A DNA stretch of 18,997 nucleotides from the NCBI GenBank assembly GCA_964412365.1, contig CAYPOI010000050.1:1-18997 (forward strand), given 5' to 3'. The stretch comes from CAMTWZ01 sp964412365 (GTDB taxonomy: Bacteria; Bacteroidota; Rhodothermia; Balneolales; HLUCCA01). The position numbers and the translations under genes were made by a program. Under the pieces are notes generated by a model. The model worked only from the letters and a program-made list of their open reading frames with translations, ran no database searches and had not been told where the DNA came from. This document shows positions 1 through 6,733 of this stretch, piece after piece (the stretch's first letter is position 1; the number at the start of each line of letters is the position of its first letter).

Positions 1-1304
1 TCCAAATAATTCAGACTGTGCTCCGACTTGAGATAGCGGCCGTTCGGATGGGGGATGAGCGTGCCCCTCACATAATTCTCCAACGACAAGCGGGTGCTTT
101 CCGGGTGCCATTTGCCGAATATGAATCCTGGACTCGATACCGGCTCCGAGCCCTTCACACCATTTCGAATCTGATCATTCCATGTGGTGTAGTCCAATTC
201 GGAGAACAACTGCGGGTTGTAGCCTCCACCCCAGGGTTCGGCGATGAGGAGCACGTGCGGATTGATTTTGCGAAGCTCATCCCGGATTTCATTCAGGGTC
301 TCGATATCGATTAAATGACCCAAATCGAACCGGAATCCATCGATATGAAAGGTTTCCGCCCAATAGATCAGAGAATCGAGGATCAGATTCCGAACCATCG
401 GGTTTTCTGTCTTCAGATCATTCCCGCATCCGCTATCCGAGCGATAGAATCCATCCACCGTCAGACGGAAATAGTAGGATTTATCGATGTATTTAAGTGG
501 ATTTAGATCATAATTCGACACATGGTTATAGACCACATCCAATATGACAGCGATTCCCTTTTTATGGATCGCCTTCACCATGTCTTTGACGGCGCGATGC
601 GTGGCGGGATCGGAATGGCGAAGAGGTTCATCCGTCGACACACCGCTCATGTATCTTGGCTCTGGCGCGAAGAAGGAGGTGGTCATGTACCCCCAATGAT
701 TCCGCGCATGCGGGTTCCAGGCGTTATGAATTGGTTCTTTGTAGGCGTACAGATGCAGTGGTAGGAATTCGACGGCATTGAATCCCATCCGACTCACATG
801 CTCCAAACCACCTTTGATTTTCGGTTGGATGTAGCCTTGATAGGTGCCCGGATGCGAACTCCCAGCCGAGGCATCCATGGTCGCATCCTTAATATGTGTT
901 TCTTGGATGACTAGATCACGGATGTCTTCGATGGGGATGAACGTGTCGCCTTCCCAATCATACGGTTCGTCGGGTAGCAGGCGACCGCGCGGATTTTGTT
1001 TTTCATCGTTGGTGACGGTCACAAAATGAGCATACGGGTCGCAGACCGCGAAATCGGACTTCTCGAAACCGATGGTATCGGCCGGAGGCAAGATTCGGAA
1101 TCCATAATACCAACCCTTGAATGTGGTTTCGAGGTGCACTTCCCAAATGCCATCCTCATCCCGAACCATCGGGATTTTCATGCCGGATTTGTCTTCATAT
1201 CGACGAAAAAGCTCGATGTCTACTTCGGGTGATCGTGGACAAAACAAGCGGACGATGATGTAATCTGCCGTGAAGATGGCTCCGAGCGGTTGGGTCTGGG
1301 TCAT
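1..1304 (-). CDS. Pullulanase-like GH13 debranching enzyme (3' end cut by window edge)
   Basis: Partial gene read leftward; 434 codons are visible and the stop lies outside the window. The N-terminal ~100 residues look like a CBM48-type beta-sandwich. They lead into a GH13 barrel with region I DVVYNH (D256-H261), region II GFRFDLG with the nucleophile Asp at 327, and region III IAEPWGGG with the acid/base Glu at 356. SGCGND, followed by ENPMVR, before region II is typical of type I pullulanases and related alpha-1,6 debranching enzymes. The visible end reads HSLNYL, so region IV (usually EAHD/ESHD) lies just beyond the edge. No signal peptide is seen after the start MTQTQPLGAIF, so it probably acts in the cytoplasm on glycogen or imported maltodextrins. 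The ATG overlaps the metG stop as ATGA, implying translational coupling. The debranching role is a family inference; another GH13 specificity is possible. Confidence 0.8.
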   Translation of the reverse strand, partial: MTQTQPLGAIFTADYIIVRLFCPRSPEVDIELFRRYEDKSGMKIPMVRDEDGIWEVHLETTFKGWYYGFRILPPADTIGFEKSDFAVCDPYAHFVTVTNDEKQNPRGRLLPDEPYDWEGDTFIPIEDIRDLVIQETHIKDATMDASAGSSHPGTYQGYIQPKIKGGLEHVSRMGFNAVEFLPLHLYAYKEPIHNAWNPHARNHWGYMTTSFFAPEPRYMSGVSTDEPLRHSDPATHRAVKDMVKAIHKKGIAVILDVVYNHVSNYDLNPLKYIDKSYYFRLTVDGFYRSDSGCGNDLKTENPMVRNLILDSLIYWAETFHIDGFRFDLGHLIDIETLNEIRDELRKINPHVLLIAEPWGGGYNPQLFSELDYTTWNDQIRNGVKGSEPVSSPGFIFGKWHPESTRLSLENYVRGTLIPHPNGRYLKSEHSLNYL

Positions 1305-3325
1305 GCCACCGTGCTTCCGTTTTCACCATCCGAAGCCACCGCTTTCAGCGTGCCATCGCGGTCTTCGGCGAACAAAATCATCCCATTGCTTTCCAATCCG
1401 AGCATTTTGCGCGGTTTGAGGTTGGCCACAACGACTACGTTTTTCCCAACCATCTCCTCTGCAGTGAAAAACTTGGCGATACCGGACAGGATTTGGCGCG
1501 TTTCATAGCCCATATCCACTTGCAAGCAAAGTAGCTTGTCTGATTTCGGGACGGGTGCGGCAGAAAGAACCGTTCCGGTCCGCAAGTCCATCTTCGCAAA
1601 ATCATCATACACGATGTCGGCCTTGCGCTCGGCATAAGCCGCTTCCGTCGAAACGGCATTCGTCGCATGCAGTTTATCCAACTGAGCTTGGATGAGGGCA
1701 TCTTCCACTTTCGGAAATAAGATCGCTTCGGCGGTGATGGCGGATCCGGACGTAATCATGTGATCATTCACCTCATCCCACGTAGTTTTATCGGATATAC
1801 CCAAATTGCCGCGCAGGGTTTTCATGGTGAACGGAAGGATGGGGTCGAATAAAACAGATAGGGCAGCCGACAACTGCATACTTATATAGATGGAGTTCGC
1901 GCAGGCTTGCGGATTCGAATTCCTTGTTTTCCATGGCTCGGAATCCGTGAAGTACTTGTTTCCGAGACGGGCAAGGCTCATCGTGGCCGAAACCGCCTCA
2001 CGGAATGAAAACGTATCATAATGAGCCGCAATCTTGGTTTTATGCTGCTCGATCTGCTTCAGCATGTCGAGATCGGTGGCCGAAAGGTCTTTCGCTTCGG
2101 GCACCACGCCATTGAAAAACCGTTGAGTGAAGGAGGTGGTCCGGAAGATGAAATTGCCCAAAATATCCGCCAATTCGCCATTCACCCGGTTCTGGAACTC
2201 GTTCCAACTGAAGTCGGAATCTTTGGTCTCGGGAAGGGTGGTGGCAAGAGCATATCGAAGCCAATCGGCCGGAAACTCATTCAGATATTCATGAATCCAC
2301 ACCGCCCAATTGCGGGATGTGGATAGTTTCTGTCCTTCCAGATTCAAAAACTCATTGGCCGGCACATTCTTCGGAAGCACGAATCCACCGTAGGCCATCA
2401 ACATGGCTGGGAACATCAGGCAATGAAACACGATGTTGTCTTTGCCGATGAAATGAATGAGATCACTCTCTTCATCCCGCCAATAATTCTTCCATAAATC
2501 CGGATTTCCTTGTTCCACAGCCCATTCTTTGGTCGCAGAAATGTAGCCGATGGGTGCATCAAACCAGACATACAACACTTTTTCCTCCGCGTCCGGCAAC
2601 GGGACTTTCACGCCCCAGTTCAAATCGCGGGTGACGGCTCGATCTCCGAGTCCGGCATTCAGCCAACTGTTGACCTGACCTAGCACGTTGGGCTTCCAAT
2701 CTTTTTTCGTCGCGATCCATGCATCCAATTTCGGTTGAAGATCACCCAATGGGATGTACCAGTGCTCGGTATCGCGCAATTCAGGGGTGGCTCCGGTCAA
2801 CGCGCTTTTCGGATCTTTCAGTTCGGATGGAGATAGGGATGAGCCGCATTTCTCGCACTGATCGCCGTAGGCTTCGGGATGTCCGCAAACCGGGCAGGTT
2901 CCTTTTATATAGCGGTCCGCCAAGAACTTGCCCGCGGCCGGGTCATAGAATTGCTTCTCGGTTTTTCGCTTGAAAATACCTTTGTCGTGCATCACGGTGA
3001 AGAAATCCTGTGAGGTTTCGTGATGCGTTTTCGAGGATGTCCGACCATAATAATCGAACGAGATGCCCATCTTCACGAACGTCTCTTTGATGTGGGCGTG
3101 ATTGCGGTCGACGATGTCCTGAGGACTCACCCCGGCCTTATCCGCCGCGATGGTGATGGGCACGCCGTGTTCATCCGATCCGCAGATAAAGACGATATCC
3201 TCACCGCGAAGTCGTTTGTACCGGACATACAGATCGGCGGGTAGGTAAGCTCCAGCCAAATGGCCCAAGTGCAATGGACCATTGGCGTATGGTAGCGCGG
3301 AAGTGACAAGCGTGCGTTTTGACAT
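1301..3325 (-). CDS. metG: Methionyl-tRNA synthetase with C-terminal tRNA-binding domain
   Basis: Class I aminoacyl-tRNA synthetase charging tRNA-Met with methionine, in the cytoplasm. The 674 residues match the usual ~675 of long MetRS. The HIGH motif is HLGH at 19-22, the zinc knuckle cysteines are 144, 147, 157 and 160 (CPVC and CEKC), WFDAPIGY is at 254-261, and the KMSKS motif appears as KLSTS at 333-337. The last ~100 residues form the Trbp111/EMAP-like OB-fold that helps dimerisation and tRNA binding (DLRTGTV, NLKPRKMLGLESNGMIL). It follows the RNA methyltransferase gene by 11 nt and overlaps the pullulanase-like gene by 4 nt (ATGA). There is no clear Shine-Dalgarno before the ATG; the start codon lies in one arm of a short inverted repeat (see 3323-3348). 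Confidence 0.97.
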   Translation of the reverse strand: MSKRTLVTSALPYANGPLHLGHLAGAYLPADLYVRYKRLRGEDIVFICGSDEHGVPITIAADKAGVSPQDIVDRNHAHIKETFVKMGISFDYYGRTSSKTHHETSQDFFTVMHDKGIFKRKTEKQFYDPAAGKFLADRYIKGTCPVCGHPEAYGDQCEKCGSSLSPSELKDPKSALTGATPELRDTEHWYIPLGDLQPKLDAWIATKKDWKPNVLGQVNSWLNAGLGDRAVTRDLNWGVKVPLPDAEEKVLYVWFDAPIGYISATKEWAVEQGNPDLWKNYWRDEESDLIHFIGKDNIVFHCLMFPAMLMAYGGFVLPKNVPANEFLNLEGQKLSTSRNWAVWIHEYLNEFPADWLRYALATTLPETKDSDFSWNEFQNRVNGELADILGNFIFRTTSFTQRFFNGVVPEAKDLSATDLDMLKQIEQHKTKIAAHYDTFSFREAVSATMSLARLGNKYFTDSEPWKTRNSNPQACANSIYISMQLSAALSVLFDPILPFTMKTLRGNLGISDKTTWDEVNDHMITSGSAITAEAILFPKVEDALIQAQLDKLHATNAVSTEAAYAERKADIVYDDFAKMDLRTGTVLSAAPVPKSDKLLCLQVDMGYETRQILSGIAKFFTAEEMVGKNVVVVANLKPRKMLGLESNGMILFAEDRDGTLKAVASDGENGSTVA

Positions 3326-3348
3326 AGGCTTCTAATTTAAGGCCTATG
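3323..3348 (-). promoter_or_regulatory. Inverted repeat enclosing the metG start codon
   Basis: Perfect 7-bp arms CATAGGC (3323-3329) and GCCTATG (3342-3348) are separated by 12 nt. In the minus-strand mRNA the arms pair so that the metG AUG sits in the 3' arm, while the UAA stop of the upstream methyltransferase lies in the loop. A ribosome finishing the upstream gene would open the stem, so this could couple metG translation to that gene. The repeat is directly visible; the regulatory role is inference, and a 7-bp stem is weak. Confidence 0.3.
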
Positions 3349-3885
3349 CGCTTGGGTTTCCATCAAAGAAAACAATCCGAATAGAACGATTCCAGCGGCA
3401 ACCGACACATTCAATGAATGTTTTTTGCCGAATTGGGGGATTTCGGTCACAATGTCGGCCAGTGCAAGTACATCCTCATCCAACCCAGTTACTTCATTTC
3501 CAAAAACGACACAGATCGGGCGGGATGGATCCAATGCCAATTCCTGTAGCGGAATCGAATCCGTGGTCTGTTCCACGCCAATCAGCAAGCGGTTTTGCTG
3601 ATGAAGCTCGGTAACGACGTCTGTTGCCTCGTCGAAATATCTCCAGGGCACGGATTTATCGGCACCGAGAGCGGTTTTATGGATTTCAGGGCGGGGAGGA
3701 GTGGGAGTGTGGCCGGAGAGCCAGATTTCGCCGATTCCAAACCCATCGGCCGAACGGAACACAGACCCCACATTGTGCATGCTGCGGATGTTGTGCAACC
3801 ACAGAACGGTGGTGGTGAGTTGGTCGGGTGCGCTGTGTTCGGCATGCCGTCGAGCCAACTCGCGGATCGACCATTTTCGTCTCAT
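3337..3885 (-). CDS. SpoU/TrmH-family RNA 2'-O-methyltransferase
   Basis: A 182-residue SPOUT-class, SAM-dependent methyltransferase expected to methylate a ribose 2'-hydroxyl in tRNA or rRNA. All three family motifs are present: motif 1 NIRSMHNVGSVFRSADG from residue 32 with the invariant Arg at 44, motif 2 VVFGNEVTGLD around 126-136, and motif 3 EIPQFGKKHSLNVSVAAG at 148-165. The last two form the trefoil-knot SAM site. The protein is short and lacks an extra N-terminal substrate-binding domain, so the RNA target cannot be named; TrmH (tRNA Gm18) and single-domain rRNA enzymes are candidates. It is the first gene of the leftward unit, followed 11 nt later by metG, and is divergent from greA. 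Confidence 0.92.
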   Translation of the reverse strand: MRRKWSIRELARRHAEHSAPDQLTTTVLWLHNIRSMHNVGSVFRSADGFGIGEIWLSGHTPTPPRPEIHKTALGADKSVPWRYFDEATDVVTELHQQNRLLIGVEQTTDSIPLQELALDPSRPICVVFGNEVTGLDEDVLALADIVTEIPQFGKKHSLNVSVAAGIVLFGLFSLMETQAHRP

Positions 3886-3969
3886 ATCGGGATTCCGGTG
3901 ATAGATTGAGTAGTCAAAATACGCCCATATTTGCGTAATTTCAGTTTTTCAACCTTATTCAAGACCATC
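3886..3969. promoter_or_regulatory. Divergent promoter region between the methyltransferase and greA
   Basis: This 84-nt gap must carry starts for both directions if the units are transcribed independently. Rightward, TTGAGT (3906-3911) and TATTTG (3928-3933) with a 16-nt spacer form a weak sigma70-like pair that would place the transcript start near 3940, leaving about 30 nt before the TTG proposed for greA. Leftward, the complement holds a TTGACT (around 3912-3917) but no convincing -10 element. There is no clear Shine-Dalgarno on either side. The calls rest on consensus likeness only. Confidence 0.3.
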
Positions 3970-4440
3970 TTGAAAACAACCTATTTATCCCAAGAAGGCT
4001 TCGACCGGCTCACCGAAGAATTACGCGATCTGAAGACGCGTGGCCGTCGCGACATCGCCTCGAAAATTGATGAGGCGCGCTCGCACGGAGATTTGAGTGA
4101 GAACTCGGAATACGAAGCTGCAAAAGAGGCTCAAGCCCATCTAGAAAAACGTATCGCCGAATTGGAAAACGCGATGTCAAATGCGCGGGTTTTGGACGAG
4201 AAAACCGTCGATACCAGCAAAGTCTACATTTTGTCGACGGTCACCGTTTTGAACAAACGGTCATCCAAAAAAATGAAGTACACCTTGGTATCGGCTCAGG
4301 AAGCCGATTTCAATTTGAATAAAATTTCGATTGATTCTCCGATCGGAGCCGCATTTCTTGGCAAATCCATCGGAGACGTCGTGCCTGTTACCGCACCCGC
4401 GGGTGTCATTGAATTTGAAATCCTAAACATCGAGAGATAA
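3970..4440 (+). CDS. greA: Transcription elongation factor GreA (TTG start)
   Basis: GreA enters the RNA polymerase secondary channel and stimulates transcript cleavage to rescue backtracked complexes. The N-terminal antiparallel coiled coil carries the acidic tip DLSENSEYEAAKEAQ; the C-terminal half is the FKBP-like domain ending in PAGVIEFEILNIE. Two in-frame TTG codons could start the gene, at 3931 and 3970, and no in-frame ATG precedes the conserved part. TTG at 3970 gives 156 residues and puts the two tip acids at positions 41 and 44, the numbering of E. coli GreA, so it is preferred; the 3931 start would add 13 poorly conserved residues and overlap the putative -10 box. It is the first gene of the long rightward cluster, 4 nt before the dehydrogenase. 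Confidence 0.93.
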   Translation: MKTTYLSQEGFDRLTEELRDLKTRGRRDIASKIDEARSHGDLSENSEYEAAKEAQAHLEKRIAELENAMSNARVLDEKTVDTSKVYILSTVTVLNKRSSKKMKYTLVSAQEADFNLNKISIDSPIGAAFLGKSIGDVVPVTAPAGVIEFEILNIER

Positions 4441-4444
4441 TCAC

Positions 4445-5776
4445 ATGAAAATTGGCGTTATTGGCACCGGTTATGTTGGGCTTGTGACCGGTGTGTGTTT
4501 TGCAGACAGCGGAAACCAAGTGATCTGCGTGGATAACAATCCAGCGAAACTCGAATCCCTCAAAAAAGGGGAGATTCCCATTTACGAACCCGGCATCAAG
4601 CCCTTGTTTGATCGCAGTGTTCGTGAAGGTCGCCTCGAATTCACCAACCATTTGGAATACGCGGTCGATAACAGTGACATCATTTTCTTGTGTCTGCCCA
4701 CACCTCCGGGTGCGGATGGTCAGGCCGACCTCAAATATGTGTTGAATGTGGGCGAGGATATCGGCAAGATCATCAAATCCTACAAGGTGATTGTCAACAA
4801 GAGCACGGTACCGGTCGGAACCGCCGAAAAAGTGACCGAACGTCTGAAACGTAATGCCAAGGTGGAGTTTGATGTGGTGTCGAATCCGGAATTTCTTCGC
4901 GAAGGCGCCGCCGTGGAAGATTTCATGAAGCCGGAACGTGTGGTGGTCGGAACGACATCCCCCCGTGCGATCGAGCTGATGAAGCAATTGTATGATCCGT
5001 TCGTTCGCAGCGGAAATCCGGTCCTATTTATGGATGAGCGCAGTTCCGAGCTCACCAAATATGCCGCGAATGCGTTCCTGGCCACCAAAATCACGTTCAT
5101 GAACGAAATCGCGAACGTGTGTGAGCGCGTTGGGGCGAATGTGGACAATGTGCGTCGAGGCATCGGCACGGATTCGCGCATCGGCAAACGTTTCCTGTTC
5201 GCAGGTATTGGTTACGGCGGGAGCTGCTTCCCGAAAGACGTGCAAGCCCTTGATTTCACGTCGGATGAGTACGGCTACAACTTCCAAATCCTCAAAGCGG
5301 TGATGGACGTGAACGACCGTCAGAAATTGTCGATCGTCGAGAAGGTGAAGCTGTTCTACCAAGGTGCCTTGAAAGGAAAAACATTCGGTATTTGGGGACT
5401 CGCATTCAAGCCCGAGACCGACGACGTTCGCGAGGCTCCGGCGCTGTACATCCTCAAAGAACTCTTGGATGCCGGTGCGATCATCCGCGCGTACGATCCG
5501 GAAGCCATCCACACCTTCAAACAAGCATTTGGCGAGGAATTATCCGCTAAGGTCGAGTTTGTGTCGAACCGCAAAGAAGCGATCAACAAGGCCGACGCAC
5601 TTGTGATCTGCACGGAATGGAACGAGTTCCGCTCGGTTGATTTTGAGGAAATCCGTCAGTCCATGAACAATCCGGTCATCTTCGACGGACGCAACCTGTA
5701 CGACTTGGAGAAAGCGGAAAAAGAAGGTTTAACCTACGTCAGCGTTGGAAGAAAGCCCGTTTATGCCAACAAGTAA
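4445..5776 (+). CDS. ugd: UDP-glucose 6-dehydrogenase
   Basis: Oxidises UDP-glucose to UDP-glucuronate with two NAD+ in the cytoplasm, supplying precursors for surface polysaccharides. The 443 residues have the expected three domains: an N-terminal Rossmann fold opening with KIGVIGTGYVGL, a central dimerisation helix, and a C-terminal UDP-binding domain (GLAFKPETDDVREAPAL). The catalytic loop GYGGSCFPKD contains the nucleophilic Cys at 261. Conserved NKSTVPVGT and SNPEFLREGAA are also present. The ATG is 4 nt after greA, and the last 14 nt overlap the decarboxylase gene, so the two enzymes are probably made in step. UDP-mannuronate and UDP-GlcNAc relatives share this fold, but the adjacent UDP-xylose synthase fits UDP-glucose as substrate. 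Confidence 0.95.
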   Translation: MKIGVIGTGYVGLVTGVCFADSGNQVICVDNNPAKLESLKKGEIPIYEPGIKPLFDRSVREGRLEFTNHLEYAVDNSDIIFLCLPTPPGADGQADLKYVLNVGEDIGKIIKSYKVIVNKSTVPVGTAEKVTERLKRNAKVEFDVVSNPEFLREGAAVEDFMKPERVVVGTTSPRAIELMKQLYDPFVRSGNPVLFMDERSSELTKYAANAFLATKITFMNEIANVCERVGANVDNVRRGIGTDSRIGKRFLFAGIGYGGSCFPKDVQALDFTSDEYGYNFQILKAVMDVNDRQKLSIVEKVKLFYQGALKGKTFGIWGLAFKPETDDVREAPALYILKELLDAGAIIRAYDPEAIHTFKQAFGEELSAKVEFVSNRKEAINKADALVICTEWNEFRSVDFEEIRQSMNNPVIFDGRNLYDLEKAEKEGLTYVSVGRKPVYANK

Positions 5777-6716
5777 TCGCCGAGTATTGATTCTAGGCGG
5801 AGCCGGATTTCTTGGTTCTCATCTATGTGAACGATACCTGAAGGACGGTTGGGATGTGTCCTGTATGGACAATCTCAGCACCGGCCGGATTCACAACATC
5901 GAACACTTGATGGCCAACAAGCATTTTCACTTTTTCCATCAGGATGTGACCGAATTCATCCACGTTCCTGGAAAATTGGATCTGATCTTGAACTTTGCAT
6001 CACCCGCATCCCCGATCGATTACCTCGAAATGCCAATCCAAACCCTCAAAGTTGGTGCTTTGGGAACGCATAAGGCACTTGGTTTGGCCAAGGAAAAAGG
6101 AGCGAGATTCTTGCAAGCCTCCACCAGCGAAGTGTATGGCGATCCGACCGTACACCCGCAGACAGAGGAGTATTGGGGAAATGTGAATCCGATCGGTTTC
6201 CGTGGTGTATATGATGAAGCGAAGCGTTTTGCGGAAGCCCTTGTGATGGCCTACCATCGCTATCACAAAGTGGAGACCCGCATGATCCGGATCTTCAACA
6301 CCTATGGCCCGAGAATGCGTCTGGACGACGGGCGCGCACTTCCGACCTTCATGGGTCAGGCCCTGCGTGGCGAAGACATCACCATTTTCGGGGATGGGCG
6401 CCAAACCCGTTCTTTCTGTTATGTGGATGATCTGGTTGAAGGAATCGTTCGCCTTGCGGCGAGCGATTATGCCTATCCGGTGAACATCGGTAACCCGACC
6501 GAAATCACGATCGAGGAATTCGCCAAGGAAATCATCGAACTCACCGGTTCCAAAAGCAAGCTGATTTATAAGCCTTTGCCAGAAGACGATCCGAAAATCC
6601 GTCAACCGGACATCACCAAGGCTCGCAGCATATTGGGATGGGAGCCGAAAGTGGATCGCCATGAAGGCCTGAAACGCACCCTCGATTACTTTATCAAGGA
6701 AGTACAGGCGCCATAG
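5763..6716 (+). CDS. UDP-glucuronate decarboxylase (UDP-xylose synthase)
   Basis: An extended short-chain dehydrogenase that uses bound NAD+ to convert UDP-glucuronate to UDP-xylose and CO2. The glycine-rich motif GGAGFLG is at 12-18. The family-typical FASPASPIDY follows, then STSEVYGDP, YDEAK with catalytic Tyr150 and Lys154, RIFNTYGPRM, and DGRQTRSF with Arg216, the position that marks decarboxylases of the UXS group. ATG at 5763 gives 317 residues and places the Rossmann motif at the usual distance; an in-frame upstream codon at 5745 would add six residues lying wholly inside the dehydrogenase gene. It overlaps that gene by 14 nt. The block before YDEAK reads GFRGV where relatives usually have PRSC or PRAC, a small deviation. 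dTDP-glucose dehydratase is less likely. Confidence 0.9.
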   Translation: MPTSNRRVLILGGAGFLGSHLCERYLKDGWDVSCMDNLSTGRIHNIEHLMANKHFHFFHQDVTEFIHVPGKLDLILNFASPASPIDYLEMPIQTLKVGALGTHKALGLAKEKGARFLQASTSEVYGDPTVHPQTEEYWGNVNPIGFRGVYDEAKRFAEALVMAYHRYHKVETRMIRIFNTYGPRMRLDDGRALPTFMGQALRGEDITIFGDGRQTRSFCYVDDLVEGIVRLAASDYAYPVNIGNPTEITIEEFAKEIIELTGSKSKLIYKPLPEDDPKIRQPDITKARSILGWEPKVDRHEGLKRTLDYFIKEVQAP

Positions 6717-6730
6717 AGCGCCTTTCTTTT
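6706..6730 (+). terminator. Short terminator-like hairpin between the decarboxylase and carbamoyltransferase genes
   Basis: Arms AGGCGC (6706-6711) and GCGCCT (6718-6723) flank a 6-nt loop that contains the TAG stop of the upstream gene. A T-rich run TTTCTTTT (6723-6730) follows directly. This has the shape of a minimal intrinsic terminator with a GC-rich 6-bp stem. It ends only three bases before the next ATG at 6734, so complete termination would cut off the rest of the cluster; partial termination or use as an mRNA processing end is more plausible. The function is inferred. Confidence 0.4.
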
Positions 6731-6733
6731 GTC

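Noticed and set aside
3931..3969. Upstream TTG start for greA adding 13 residues
   Set aside because: The added residues are not family-like, overlap the putative -10 element, and would shift the tip acids away from positions 41 and 44.
4406..4987. Open frame of 193 codons antisense to the greA end and ugd start
   Set aside because: It crosses two conserved sense genes and has no family motif, ribosome-binding site or promoter of its own.
5745..5762. Earlier start for the UDP-glucuronate decarboxylase
   Set aside because: It adds six residues wholly inside ugd. The ATG at 5763 gives the usual short lead before the Rossmann strand.
6000..6662. Open frame of 220 codons antisense to the UDP-glucuronate decarboxylase gene
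   Set aside because: The sense frame contains all UXS motifs, and nothing recognisable is seen in the antisense translation.
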